Shown: positions 36,941 to 49,372 of the stretch, piece after piece
Layout of the letters: each line of letters opens with the position of its first letter
Position numbering within the stretch: the first letter of the stretch is position 1
NCBI GenBank assembly: GCA_907164885.2
Contig: OU015493.1
Location: 125,973,570 to 126,037,569, forward strand
Reading direction: 5' to 3'
Origin: Dolomedes plantarius
Taxonomy: Eukaryota > Arthropoda > Arachnida > Araneae > Dolomedidae
Length of the DNA: 64,000 nt
The notes under the pieces: model-generated
Seen by the model: the letters and a program-made list of their open reading frames with translations, nothing else
Database searches by the model: none
What the model was told of the DNA's origin: nothing
Translations under genes and position numbers: made by a program

Positions 36941-39900
36941 AACTTTTTCAACGACAGGAATTCATTTATTAATCGGAAATAATGTCTCTAATTTCATAGT
37001 ATATTCTTAATGTGTATTTTACAGGGTCTGTAATTTTATCTTATGGTTAATATATGTATCAGCATATGATATTAAACATAGCACCATAATAAAGTAGCCA
37101 GCAAGACCTCGCGGTGAATAACAAAAGGCGAATAGCGCCCTTTACACATACGTTCTTTCCTGCGTGAAACCACAATCCCGCGCGATTGAGTGCACGTTTG
37201 AAGGTGTCTAGAGGAATGGAAAGCTGCTATGGAGCGTACTGCAAGTTATCCCGCGTGCAATCCATATGCTCCAAGCACTTGTGAAAGAGCGTACGTGTAA
37301 AGGTTGCTATTGTCTCAAGAAAAATGCCTCTCCGCATTAGAAGAAAAAATATACTCTTTCGAGGATTGTAAAATGTTTGAAAATGAACACCTGTGATCCT
37401 GTTTATGGGCTTTTGATATCTTTGTTTCATTATGTCGTTAGTTTGTGAATTTCAACCTTTTCTTCAATTGTCCAACTTGTGACATTGAGTGAAACTGCAT
37501 ACTTTCATTCCTTGATGGTCTTGTTTCATAATAATAATAAAAAAGGTTAGTTGTTTTCCCCGCCGTCAGTTGGCCGTAAAACTCTTTTACGCTTCCGCAT
37601 GCTGTATTGTAATCGTCATTGTTTCCGCAAACTTAACCTTTTTCTGGACCTTAACTTCTTGAGTTTCATTTTGATTTGCATCTAATTCTTGTATTTTTAA
37701 ACCGGAAATTATCTAAACCAGGCTTCATGGAAAACAGATTTGATACAGTGAATAATATTGCAATTTAAAAAAATATATATTTTTTCAATGAACATGATCT
37801 ACTGGGAAACTTTTTTCACCTATTGTATTATCAATAAATTTTTCTTTCTCGGTTTCAAATTCTATTGGTAATATTTAGTGTTTTTTAAAATTGTAAAAGT
37901 TGCATTTTTAAAACCACGAATCATATACGAGTTATTTAGAGAAAAAAAAATGGTGATCTTTAAGCACAGTTTATAAAATTTGTAGACAGGAGTGACATTT
38001 TAAATTGAATTCCGATATAAATTAGTGCGTGAGTGCTATTTGATGTATGAGTTCCTCAATATCAGTGCTTCTGAATTTGCGATTGATTGATTTATCTGTA
38101 TAGAGGAATTACTTTTTAAAACCAAAGTTCGAAGTAATGGAACATAGGTATATGTGCTCAACTTTAAGAACTATTATACGGTGGCACTCAACGATCTTTT
38201 TAATTGAATAAGATGTTTTAAGAAAGTGATACAAGTATTGTAGATAGTTAGGTTTACGAGTGATCCTTTAGTTATTCGGCCATTTTCTTCTCCCATTAAC
38301 ACACACAAACGTTGAGAATTTCTTTCAGTTCAGGATCACTATTCTCTACAAGTCTCCAAAGGAAAAAGCACACCAGTACTCTTTGATAACCTTAACATCC
38401 CGATTACCCTCTAACTCAAATGCTTACCACTTTGATTTGTACTTAATTCATTACAGTTAAGTTTGATTTTTGTGTGTGTGGTTCATTCTCCTTTACATGT
38501 TATACTACCATTACAAGATTCTTTTATTAATATTTGTCAACGGAACAACGTCCCCATTCTTTGTTAATATATGCATGATTTTTAACGTAAGCAGTTTCAT
38601 TAATATTTATCAAACAAAAAGGGATTCTTTGTTTTATCATTAATATGTACATGATTTTTGTATTTTAACGTGAACTATTTGTATTTAAAAATGTTGACGA
38701 GGTATAGGCTTTTTCCCTTGAACCTTACATTTGTAAAAGAGGGTCGAAATCGAGTGTTAGACAGTAAAGGATTTTGGGACCACAGAACCACATAGTGATA
38801 AATGGCGTGTAGCAGCAAGCACTACCTATTGAAAAAAATTAGTTACTATGTTAGAACTTTTAATTTTAAAATACGGCTGCAAGAATTGTACCTAACTATA
38901 CCATCGTATGTTTAGTTAAAAAATTCGCGAAGAGGACACCAGAAATTCACTCTATCACCTTCAAATAAAAGTAATTTTTTATATCGTATATCGATACATG
39001 CTCCTGAAATACAAGTATTTGACTGCTGCTAGAACACCTTTTTAAATCACTTATAACAGTTGTCCATCGCTGGGCGTATATCCGTACCGTCAGGGAAAAA
39101 GAAAAGAGGAGAAAATATAACGTTCACATATAATTCATTTTCTCGAGAAGAAATGAAATGTGAATGTTTTATTTTCATTCGGCTATTTACGTCACTGTAT
39201 GTAGTTAAAGTGCTTTTGAATGGGCAATTTTTAATGGGATGCAAGGCCAATTTCAAACTATCCTTTTTTCCAATTTTTATTTTCTCGCCTGTGCATGAAT
39301 TAACTGGGATATTCCGGAGTTCATTTTGTTAAAAAAATTCTTTTTTTTACAAACTTGCTATAGTTTACTCATTATTTAGCTATGTTTTATAATTAATTTA
39401 AAAAAATTTATTGCGGAGATCTGAGTATGTTTTGGCTATTTTCAGTTTCTGTCGTTGTTTCTTTTTGTACTTCTCCTACAGCTATGAACACAGGGGTTCG
39501 AATTACTATTGTCGATCTGCAGCTAACTTAAATCTAATCCCTTTGATGGAGCAGGAATTTCTACCTGTTGCGCTCTTGCCGATTTCGCCAATGCATTGAA
39601 ACACCTGTTAACCGGGCTCTTGGAACTTTTAAATGTATGTTGTTATATATCAAAGATATTTATTTTAGTTTGGTCTGCTGAATTGTAGAAAAGGATAGGA
39701 AATGAGTTTAGCAATTACATGTGTTGGTAGAACTTCAGGAATTTCACAGGCTTTTTTTTTTCTGTTTGCAGTTATTAACTGACGTCGCAGAATATTTAGT
39801 CTTTTGACTCCTTTTACTAGTGTATATTAATATTAGGCTTTTGCGAAGAGAGAACAGAATAACAAGACATTAAAAATTGTTCGTCTCGGAAAATATTCAT

Positions 39901-40070
39901 TTTACTTACAGTCGTAAAAAGATCAACCGATTCTTTTTGTATCTTGCTGTTTTATGTCCCGGACAAAAGGAAAATTTATGGGATTTAACTCTGTGGTATA
40001 TCAAACTCTGTCAGAAGTTCAGCTTTCGCGCTGTCATTATCTTTCCACCATTAGCGGTCCTTAGCGTACA
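36941..40070. other. AT-rich non-coding stretch
   Basis: No supported gene, RNA or element border. Short frames (for example 39060-39332 and 39047-39256 on opposite strands) overlap each other and have no domain or splice support. Confidence 0.5.
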
Positions 40071-40079
40071 CATTTAATG

Positions 40080-40260
40080 ACTCAACCTTGAGGGCGGTTT
40101 GAAACCTTGTTGTTAATCGCCACTCAGACCTTGACAGATGGACGTTCATGCGTGAATGCTCATCATCACGTGATACGCAAATGCGCAGACCACCATCATG
40201 CCAGCTTAAAGAAACGACACCTAAGCTTTGTGTACCATGACGTGGATGGTGCCATGAATA
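40080..40260. other. GC-richer non-coding patch with binding-site-like motifs
   Basis: Against AT-rich flanks this patch holds CTTGACAGATGG (Meis/E-box-like), ATCACGTGAT (palindromic E-box) and ATACGCAAATG. This could mark a cis-regulatory element, but such motifs are short and expected by chance at some rate. Confidence 0.2.
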
Positions 40261-40684
40261 TCTTATAGAAGTGAGTTTTCGGAGGAGAGAGAAATTCCTT
40301 TGCGTAATCCTGATTATGTCTTCTTACTTACTGATATTTTAAAGCCTCTTTGTGCTCGAATATTTTCTATTGAAATGATTGCATGTTTCGTACAACCACA
40401 GTGCTGCATGTGTATTCCATAGACAATATATTGTATGAACTGATCATCTTGACCTATGAACCTGTGTGACTGTTGTCAGTTTCAACATGCTTCACTCATA
40501 AAATGCACGAGTTAAAATATTTTCGTAAGACTTTGTGCTGATTTTTATTTTCTTATCCTTTCATGTCAGCAATATTGCAAATACAGTACACGCTAAAATC
40601 AATTTTACAAAATAATTTCCAATTTTATTGGTCTTTCACAGAGCTTTTTTTAGAAGATGTAGCGGGTGAAATTGATTTTGTTGC

Positions 40685-40790
40685 TGGGCGCCGTGTATCG
40701 TATGGAAATTTACGTAGTCTTTGCTGTGCTACGCGTGGGTCCGGGTTCGAATCCTTGGCAAAAGTCGATGTTGCTGTACTGGCCGATCCT
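40685..40790 (+). repeat. tRNA-derived SINE-like segment
   Basis: It contains a perfect pol III B box within GGTCCGGGTTCGAATCCTTG and a weaker A-box-like stretch upstream. A tail of GTTTATAGTCATTGTGGTTC follows. Acceptor-stem pairing is absent, which argues for a SINE rather than a tRNA gene. Confidence 0.5.
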
Positions 40791-40799
40791 AGGATGTGA

Positions 40800-43710
40800 A
40801 TGACGTTAGTTTATAGTCATTGTGGTTCCATACTGAAAACAGCCAACAAAAACTCGCAGTGTAAGATATGGTCAAATATCCCTAGCATAAATGCCTACTT
40901 ACCGTATTGGGTGTATGTGTAGTGAGTGGGTGGAGAAATTAAAAACACCGATGTTAAATTTTTCTAGGTTGTCTGATATTTAAAAAAATTTTTTTTTTCT
41001 GCATTTACAAATTTCGATTAAAAATCGATTGCTATCACACCGAAAGTGGCAACGTCATTTTGACTTTCAAGCATTTTATGGCCTCAGGTTTACTTTCTGC
41101 GAGTACATTCGTATAATGTTTTATTTACCCAGCATTTTGACATTGACAACTCAACTCGTACGTATGTGCAAATACCTTTGGCATTTCCTGCCTTTGCATT
41201 GGAGCTTTGCGGGTTAAGCCGTGTTGGTACAAGGAATCGAACTATCGCTATTGAAAAATCCATCAAAGCTATTTGTATTTCTTTCTAGTGAATCATTTCA
41301 GCAACACGTAGAGCGTTGATATGTATTGTGACCGTTCATCTTTTTTGTGACATCTGTTGAGCTGCTTTATTTTAGGTGTGCGGTTTAAAAAAAATAAATA
41401 ACGTACGTTATTTTTAAGCACAAGTCACAAATGTGAACTCAAACTCGACCGTGGTGAACTTTGAACTTGGTACGAATGTATGGCACTGATGATCAGTCGA
41501 GAAAATGTTTGAATTCTTACTGGATATTCTTAAAAATTATATTTAAGTGAGTATTTAAATTTTCAAATCTCTTTAATTAAAATCGAAATCGAAATCATGA
41601 ATTTCCATCAATTTTTACCTAAAAGGGAGGTAAAGAGAGAAAAAGTATATTCAATTATTTGGAATATTCTAAAATGAAAAATTATGTCCGAAAATTTTCT
41701 AGTCTTTTCTGTTTTGTGTGAATGAGAAAATGGTGGAATGAATTTTCCTTTAGTTCATACACAGTTATTACGGAATTATATTTCACTGCTGTATTATTAA
41801 CTTACAAAAATATTTTTCTGTTGGTTAGGTTCCTAAAGCATTAAATTTAGAGGCTAAACTACAATCTTTTTACGAAAAGTTTATCAAAAGTTTATCAATA
41901 TTTTTACGAAGAGTTTATCAAAAGAGGAAAATTATATGCCGCCATCTATTGAATAATGGTCTATTTCTCTTCTTTAATATTTACTTATTTAGTCTTTAAC
42001 AATTAAAAATCGGATGTACTTTGAACATTTTCAAGAAATGTTTTATCATCTGTTATTAATTCTTTGAAAATGAAAGCTTACATATTGTTTTATTTAGTTG
42101 AAAAGAATGTCATAGAATTATCGCAATTCGTTAAAAAAGTGTTTAGTTATTTTTTAATGCAAAAATTAAATATTTAGATTTTTGTTAATATTTTGTTTTA
42201 GATTTTCTCGAAAACTAGATACAAATACACTAGGTAAGTATTTATTGAGAATGCTAACATTTAATTTCTGTAAAATACTGGAGTCATATTCTTTTAGATA
42301 TTTTGTGTAGGTATGACTTACTAAATTTTTAGTTACAATTATCTTTCTATGTGTAAAACGTCCTATCGAAATTTCCCGTAGTAATTTATTGCATTTTATT
42401 CGCAGTGCATTCGTATGATTTTCCATTTTTTACCGAATATAAAAGAAATGTTCATTTCTGAAAGGTGTCACCTTTCAAGTAAAATTGAGTTAAACATGAG
42501 AAGTGAAATTTCAATTTCTTTAACTTATAACATCTCTGTGTTAGGGCAATTCAAAATGCTACAACAAATTGCATCGTCGTTTTTTGAAACTACCTCCTAC
42601 TAGAGGATGATTCCGTTTCTTGAATTTCTGTTTTTATTAATTTATTTATAGAACTAAAATTTCGGCTCCTTGACGTAAATTCGCTTTTTTTGCAAACGTT
42701 GTACTGCAGGGAAAGTTGAATGGTAAGAATTTGTTAGAAAAATGAAGTATTTATTTGATTTTAGGTGAGGTGTTTTTGTATCTTTTTCTTTAATTCTAGG
42801 TTCATATAATTACATGCGAAGTATATTAATACTCGAGATTTAAAGTTTTCATCTTTTAAAATTTTCAGGTAATTCTTTTTGCCTTTTTCATTAGCTTGAT
42901 GATGCATTGTGTAATGGAAATTGACAGTCACAAGGTAAAGTTGGAAATAAATAACCTGAAGTTCATTTCCCTGTATAACATGAAACTCTTGCCCAATGAA
43001 AATGAGGAACTCCTTTGTTCTCTGAGGCTACTCGATTTAAAAATCTGTGCTGACCTTGTTATTTTTTTCTCTCATCTTTTCCCCTTTTGTTACCACACAC
43101 GTGCATAATATCAAAAAATCCTCACTCTTGACACTTGTTTTCAAGGTGACTTGACACATATTTAAAACTCAAGGTTCAGAATTGGGGTGGCGCCATGTTT
43201 GTCCACGCTGTGCATAATTAAATTTGCATATGAATTCACGATGAGGGTAATAACTTGAGAAGTATGGATTTAAAATTGTTCATCAGGAACTGTAAGGGGA
43301 GGGTGTGTGTAGGGGGGGGGGGGCTCAGCTGTGGACCACCACGCAATTTCGGCACCTCGCATATTAATTCAATGTGTATACCAAATGTCTATTTTAGATT
43401 TTTTCCTGGGCACGTGGATTTCGTAAATAGAGTTGAAAACGTCCTTCGATGTCTCAGAATAGTTTACTGATTTTTTAAAAAATTAAATTATTGGAAAAAT
43501 GTTCCCCCAATTCTGATTAACTTGCTTAAGATGAATAATTCTGTAACCTTACTGTTCTGATATTGAGTACCAAATGCAGTTCCTTTTATTAATGCAGTAG
43601 CTTGTGGTAGATGTTAATATATTTAAATGTCCCTAAAAGTTATTAATTAGAAATATTTTGAGAGCAGCGCATTTTTAGGAGTGTGAGTTGCAGAGCATTT
43701 TTATTTTTAC
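40800..43710. other. AT-rich non-coding stretch
   Basis: No confident feature. A local tandem duplication of TTTTTACGAA(A/G)AGTTTATCAAAAG lies near 41868-41925. A basic 86-codon frame at 42166-42426 (minus) is unrecognised and unsupported. Confidence 0.5.
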
Positions 43711-43718
43711 ATTTTTAG

Positions 43719-43858
43719 CAATCACGATTTTTCGGATTCATTCATGCTACTTGACGTCAGTGGTGCAATAGCAGTGTCACTTTCATATCCGTCGCGAAAA
43801 ACAGATGTTTCATCAAGTGGAATCTTTTCACTTCAGAGTGATTCAGAAGTGTTTACCC
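43719..43858 (+). CDS. Candidate host exon (140 bp), unidentified protein
   Basis: I do not recognise the protein. A pyrimidine-rich tract ends in TTTTTACATTTTTAG (43704-43718) and is followed by 140 bp open in one frame, closed by a consensus donor, CCC|GTAAGTC (from 43859). The frame begins one base into the exon (phase 2) and reads NHDFSDSFMLLDVSG, then a serine-rich stretch (SLSYPSRKTDVSSSG, FSLQSDSEVFT), and ends one base into the next codon. Codon use and GC content are less AT-skewed than the flanks. No partner exon was found nearby, which suits long introns. It could be a chance open stretch: acceptors and donors of this quality are not rare. Moderate-to-low confidence. Confidence 0.35.
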
Positions 43859-43859
43859 G

Positions 43860-46800
43860 TAAGTCTTTCGTGATGAGTTATTTTGTTTACGTGCGCTCTA
43901 ATGAGTCAATATTTACAACTGCTTTGGGATGTTGCCTTAATTGAAAACGCAATAGCTTATGACAGCCCGTATGAAAAACTCGACTTCATAAAAAAATTGT
44001 TTTGAAGATTCTTTGAATAATCATCATTTACACGTGTATCTGTTTACTTAACTTATTAACCCAATAGCTTCTTAGTACGTGTTAAAATTTATGTTGGATA
44101 GGGAATATTTTGATGTCACTTTACTGATTTAAAGTTTATGTGAATGTTTTCCAAATAATTTTATCGATCGAATTGTAAATAAATTTTTATATCTAATTTT
44201 TAAATGTTTCGGAAAACTAAAATTGCTTTCTACTTACCTAGGCATTCTCTTCTTATGCCAGTTTGAAATAATCATATTTTACTATTTTTTTAAAATTGTA
44301 AACGTGTTTTTTTCCTAACAAGAAGATGGTGTACCTAGAAAGTTGAAGAACCTTTCGATTTATACCACATCAGAATGTTAAAATTTCGCATATACTGTTT
44401 TTCTAGAACATTCTATTATTAACTAAAATACTGCCATATCTTTAAAACTGAATTCTATTCTTTTCTATCAATCATTTTGGATTTTCGGCGCATAACTCAT
44501 GTTTTTAGAACTCTTATTGATCTGTTTTTATCGAGGGGAAAATGCTTTGATGCATCCATTCTCCCTGCACTCTGCATGGATGTCATTTGATAAAATATCT
44601 TTTGAAAGCACATTTTCTCATTTTTATTTTAAAGCTGTTATTCGGACTGAAATAAATGCCTTTCGCTCATTTTCAACTATTTAGTATTCATCTTAATTAA
44701 CTCATAGAAAACCATCAAATGTAATCGATATGTTAGTACAGAGGCGCCTGGGCAGAGAGAAGGGGGGGGGGGTCTTACCGCCATGCGTTAGACGCGTGAA
44801 TAACACCCCCCCCCCTCAAATTAATAAAGATCATAACAGCTGTTCATCATGAAATGGGAGAGGTAGTATTATATTCGATATTCCCACTGGGTCCTTCCGT
44901 CACCTTTGCTTCAGCATGAGCTAAAGTAGGGGTCTTCAAATCATAGCTTCAATTTTTTAATTAAATCTTTCAACTTATATCTGAAGTTTATCTTCAAAAT
45001 ATTACATTGCAAATCACGGGACGACATGGTTCTATCTGTTGTGGGTGAGATTGACTAAAAAGTAGGCGCGCGTAAAATTCTTGAGAAAATTTGCTTTTTG
45101 AAATGTCTGTCTTGCCAGATATTCATCGATTGTCATGCTGAGTAGCCCATTAACAGGGGACGAGAGATAAGTCCATTACTTCTGGCCATAGATGTCTCTT
45201 TTCCATTTTAGTGACTTCACTGAAGGGCTGCGTGGTTAGTAGAATATTTAGTAGGTTTCTTCTGGCTAAGTCCTTGAGTCCAGACATCTTTTTTAGTTAA
45301 ATAAATTCTTACCTGTAAAGGTTTAACCTCTAAAAAGTTGAAAATTCCACAAACTACGCCGTGCCCTTAAGGTAGTTGCCCTCTTGTTTGACACGAAATT
45401 ATTAAAATAAGTTTTTTTTATTAAATTATTTACGAGAACTTTGTCAAATTATTCATGATCTCAATTCTTTTAATTCCTGGGATATTATTTTTTGTTTTAT
45501 AGGTATTGGATTTTTCGATGTCTTAATTCCATTTGTTCTTCATTAATTAGAAACATCTGCATATTCTGTGACCAAACATGGCTGTTTCCCATACGCCTTG
45601 CTATGTTACCATCCTTATCTGCATCTCTGTTATCGAAAAAATATGTAGGTTTAAAATAGTACGTGTGAGGTTCCTTTCGTTGTATTTTTTTTCCCTCTTC
45701 GTGTTTTTGAATAAAGCGCGTTTGTGTCCTCGTGCCTTCATTGTGACTTAAAACTGGACATATGCATAATGAGATGCACGTTAAACCTCTTTTAGAGCGC
45801 TGTTAGCTGAACTTTTTCCACCGGTTGTTTTTAATTATTTATAACCCAGGTGTTGTGGAATGCGAAGGGGGAGGTGTTTATGGCCGGATGCAAGGTCTGT
45901 CATTGGATCGTAATCTTTTTTCGTGTTTTTCTCCTGCCTGTATATTGGATTCTAGTTCCCGTGTGGGAAAGTCACTGGAAAAGAAGGACGGTGATTGATA
46001 CAAAGTGAAAAAGGGATTGATGTTTTTTAATTATAGCGTGTGTGCTTTTAATGGGAACTGGAGTAAGATAGCATTGGAAGTTAGTTTTCGTTTTAATTTG
46101 CATCCTGGAATCGGCTCTTAGAGACATTTTACTTAAAAAAAAAAAAAAAAAAACTACTCTGTAGTTCATTTATTTTGTCGGAGAATTTCATCCAATTCCA
46201 ATAAATTGATTTCAAGAAGCAATGTAAGATAGGACAGAAAATAATAATCCTTAAGAATACACTCTAATATGGATTTGCATGTTTTCCCTACTTTGAATAT
46301 TACTATTTAACATTTTTAATTGGATTCTTAATTAAATTCACCACGCTCACTAATTACGCCACTCCTCCTCAATGATCTCATAAAAAATTAAAGCTGAATT
46401 ATTTCAAATACAATGAATCTTTTTATAGATTATTTCCAAATACCGCATGGATGAATTTCTTAATATAAATTCTCATTAATTTTTCCTTACCAAAAGAAAA
46501 GTGGCTCGTTTCAAAAGTTAATTTTTCCGCAGCCTTGGATGCTTGTAATTCTGAAACAATTATCAATTTTGATTGCCTGTTTTGCTTCATTTAAAAAATA
46601 TACCTAAGCTGAATTTATTTTCCCGTAGTAGTTATTTTGACTTTTTAAAAGCTTTCCAAGAACTAGAAGTTTACGTTATAGAACACTAATTTTCACTTTC
46701 ATAGAGGTAGTTTTTACGAGATGGAAATACAAAATAAATAACTAAAAATGAATTTCCAACTTATAAACAATGTATATAATTATTTTCTAAATGAGATAAC

Positions 46801-47150
46801 ATGCCATACCAAATCATAGGATATTTTTGTTTTACGGAATAATTTGCGACTGTGAAAAAAAAAGTGTTTGTGAGTGGCCTTTTATTTTATATTTTGTTTA
46901 CTGCTACGTAGTAAACAAAACAGGATTGGGGTTGGATACAATTTCGACCTTTTGACACATGTCTCTAAATTCTTATTGGTAACCCCCGTAGGACATGGTC
47001 GTTAGATTTGTAAGACATGCTGTCTTAGGCGAGCTCTTGTACGAAAGAAAAGCATGTGCAAGAAAGAGCCGCTATAAAAAAGAAAAAAAAAGTTAGGATC
47101 CCCAAATTAACAAAACTATACTATTTTCTTTTAAAACTTAGAGAAATGTT
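43860..47150. other. AT-rich non-coding stretch
   Basis: A G12/C10 pair around 44762-44816 (CAGAGGCGCCTGGGC, G run, then C run) resembles half of a hAT MITE but lacks a matching second end. A poly(A) run lies near 46134-46153. Nothing else was recognised. Confidence 0.5.
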
Positions 47151-47159
47151 TATTTAAAC

Positions 47160-47459
47160 CAGCGCTTCTTAAACTTTTTTCATTCACGACCCCTTTTTAT
47201 CATTGAGATATTTTCGCGACCCCAGGAAATAAGGATGTAAAGATAAATATTTTCTCAAAAATAATTTTTTTTGGTAAACAATATACTACATATGAAAAAT
47301 AGTAGTATATGGGAAAAACAGTAGTAAATAAAATATGTCTAAGATACTCGCGGCGGGCGACAAGAATTACATTCATGTATCAGAATTAAATTTTCGCGAC
47401 CCGAAAATTTCGCTTTGCCACTCCATTTGGTGTTGCTACCTACAGTTTAAGAAACGCTG
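47160..47459. mobile_element. hAT (Charlie-type) MITE, 300 bp
   Basis: Terminal inverted repeats CAGCG(C/T)TTCTTAAACT face each other. The flanking octamers are ATTTAAAC (47152-47159) and GTTTAAAC (47460-47467), seven of eight identical. The interior keeps CACGACCCC and CGCGACCC blocks typical of such elements. There is no coding capacity. Confidence 0.88.
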
Positions 47460-47500
47460 GTTTAAACAATCAATCGATGGGAAAATATTACATGTTAATA

Positions 47501-47962
47501 TTACGTAATGTTTTCTTCGTCACTGCTGAACACCAGTAGCCGATGGCATTCTGGCAAAATATCCTCTTCTGAGCTCTCATCTGCAACATTTTGATTTCTC
47601 TCCCCCACTTTTTCCGATAAAATCTGCATTTCCGTTTGTTTGCGTTTGCATGAAAGCTCTGTATAAATTTCGTTCTATGGGGATAAGCGTTTGTAAAGTT
47701 CTTTCACTTAGATTTCGCGCTTCTTTCGGCTTCTATCTGTTGAAAATTAAACTCCAGTTGTTCGTCTATGTTTATTTTTTTCTGTACACTTTTCAGCTTA
47801 AAATTTTTAACTTCAGCGTGTATATCTGTGCTATTGTCCTCTTCCATTTTGACTTTCTCCATCTGTTCGTGTCGTGTTGTAACACGGGGATTTTCTCGCT
47901 CCTCGAACTGCGTTAGAGCGAGACCGTGTTGTAAAGGGGTTTGCCTTTTCTTCTGTTTCCAT
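47501..47962 (-). pseudogene. Decayed minus-strand coding remnant, unidentified
   Basis: I do not recognise the family. Reading the minus strand from an ATG at 47962 gives METEEKANPFTTRSRSNAVR. Around 47915 the coding-like signal passes to another frame (FEERENPRVTTRHEQMEKVK, then a lysine/glutamate-rich stretch ending QQIEAERSAKSK). Near 47725 it returns to the first frame (KRKQTEMQILSEKVGERNQN, DESSEEDILPECHRLLVFSS, DEENIT, stop at 47501). The whole span is 462 bp, a multiple of three, which fits two compensating indels in one 154-codon gene. The middle has coiled-coil-like composition and the tail is acidic. Whether it comes from a transposon or a host gene is unknown. It lies beside the right end of the hAT MITE. 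Confidence 0.4.
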
Positions 47963-48743
47963 TACTACCGCCGTGCTGGATATTTGAACCCATAATTTTT
48001 CAATTATTTATTGCTCATGGTATAGGTATTGCTTCTTAAAAGAAGGCGGATCTTTGATCTCGAACGATAACATTTCGAGAGCCTTGCGAACCAAAGTGGT
48101 GTGCAGAGTATTCGCTCATAAGTGGGATATATCTGAAACTGAACCGCACAATTCAGGACTCCAAAACAAAGAGTAAAATAAAAAGGTGCAAAATTACCTG
48201 AACCGTGTGTCATTCTGCTGCGAAGATTTTATCAAAATACTGAAATAAACCTGAATGAATAACTCTGCAGTTCTGACTTTCTAGCTAAATTGTAGTTTTT
48301 ATTTTACTTACTTGGAAAAGAGTTGAATGAAAAAAGTTTTATTGGGTCCTTTGGGGAAAATGTTTAGCTCAAATAGTCCAGAGAATGATGGCAGCATTTG
48401 GAACACAGCCAAACAGTGCCAAAATTCACAAATGGTATTTTAACCCTGTAACTTTTTTTCTCTCTAATTCAGTAATTCAGTCAGTGAAGTTCGGATATCC
48501 TGCACGAAATTTTTCCTCTCGCGAATTTCATTTATAGCGGAGTACATGTACAAGAATCGTATTTATTTTGACTAAATGTGGTAAAAGGAAATCCTTTTAA
48601 GTCTTCGTGTGAATTTGATATTGAGAAAAATCTGTGAACAATGACTCAAGTATTTTGAAAGATGAAAATTGCTTAAGATTCTAGTGGAACGAAAAACTTT
48701 CGTTTCTCTCAGAAAGTAAAAGTAAATAGCTGAGGTTCTGTTT
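47963..48743. other. Non-coding stretch
   Basis: No recognised gene or repeat border before the hAT MITE at 48752. Confidence 0.5.
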
Positions 48744-48751
48744 ACTCGAAT

Positions 48752-48903
48752 CAGTGGCGCAGCCAAGATTTTTTTCTTGGGGGGGGGGGGTGAACGGACT
48801 AAAATATTTATAACGCAAAATCAATAATCATAATGCAATTTCTATTTCTTTATGGGGGAGGGGACAGGGCCCCTTGCCCCCCCCCCCCCTGGATGCGCCA
48901 CTG
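48752..48903. mobile_element. hAT MITE (152 bp) with perfect 8-bp duplication
   Basis: The left end is CAGTGGCGCAGCCAAGATT and the right end complements to CAGTGGCGCATCCAGGGGG. Identical octamers ACTCGAAT flank it (48744-48751 and 48904-48911). The interior contains G and C runs and AATGCAATTTCTATTTCTTT, shared with the copies at 29781 and 53840. It is the best-preserved member of this family in the window. Confidence 0.95.
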
Positions 48904-48911
48904 ACTCGAAT

Positions 48912-49144
48912 AAGTTCTGTAATATCATCTTAAACTACAAATTACTTACAAATTATTTATTGATATCCTTGTAAGTTTCCGACCTTAAAAAAAATTCATG
49001 GAATAGTTTAATGAAATTAGATATATATTGTTTCTTAAATATTAGTTTTTAGCTGGGCACTTTACATAGCATTTTATTTTTAGTGTTGTGTTCTCCCATT
49101 ATTTCACTTCGGCTGTCTTCTCTTTTTAATATGCATTTTATATT
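48912..49144. other. Non-coding spacer
   Basis: Nothing recognised between the hAT MITE and repeat D. Confidence 0.5.
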
Positions 49145-49148
49145 TTAA

Positions 49149-49372
49149 CGTAGGATTACGTTCCTCAATAACGGTCCTCCGGGAAGAAAAGAAAGTGTCC
49201 GTCCTGCGTCGCGAGTTATAATTTTGGCAGCGCGCCAAACCCAGTAGCAGTAAACAGTTAGACAGAAAAGTATCAAAATGCGTTAAAAAAAGAGAGGTAA
49301 GTAACGATAAGTAATCTTACGTTAATAACCCGCGGTAGTTTCATTAGAAGAGACTACGTGAAATTTTTCTAC
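49149..49372. repeat. Repeat D, uninterrupted copy
   Basis: A 173-bp core runs from CGTAGGATTACGTTCC to AAGTAATCTTACG, whose ends are inverted relative to each other, with TTAA directly outside (49145-49148 and 49322-49325). That fits a piggyBac-type MITE. However, similarity to the second copy (61229-62312) continues about 45 bp past the right TTAA (AACCCGCGGTAGTTTC), so the true unit may be larger. Confidence 0.7.

Noticed and set aside
40685..40790. Functional tRNA gene
   Set aside because: The B box is good but there is no paired acceptor stem or proper anticodon arm; a SINE-derived segment is more likely. The same holds for 20.3, 24.5, 27.1 and 36.7 kb.
42166..42426. 86-codon basic minus-strand frame
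   Set aside because: No domain, no splice sites and no compositional contrast with AT-rich flanks.
42895..42936. Possible micro-exon between a strong polypyrimidine-AG and CACAAG|GTAAAG
   Set aside because: Only about 40 bp, no recognisable content, and such acceptor/donor pairs are common by chance in AT-rich DNA.
44740..44820. hAT MITE around the G/C runs
   Set aside because: Only one CAGAGGCGCC-like end is present, with no matching second end or 8-bp duplication.
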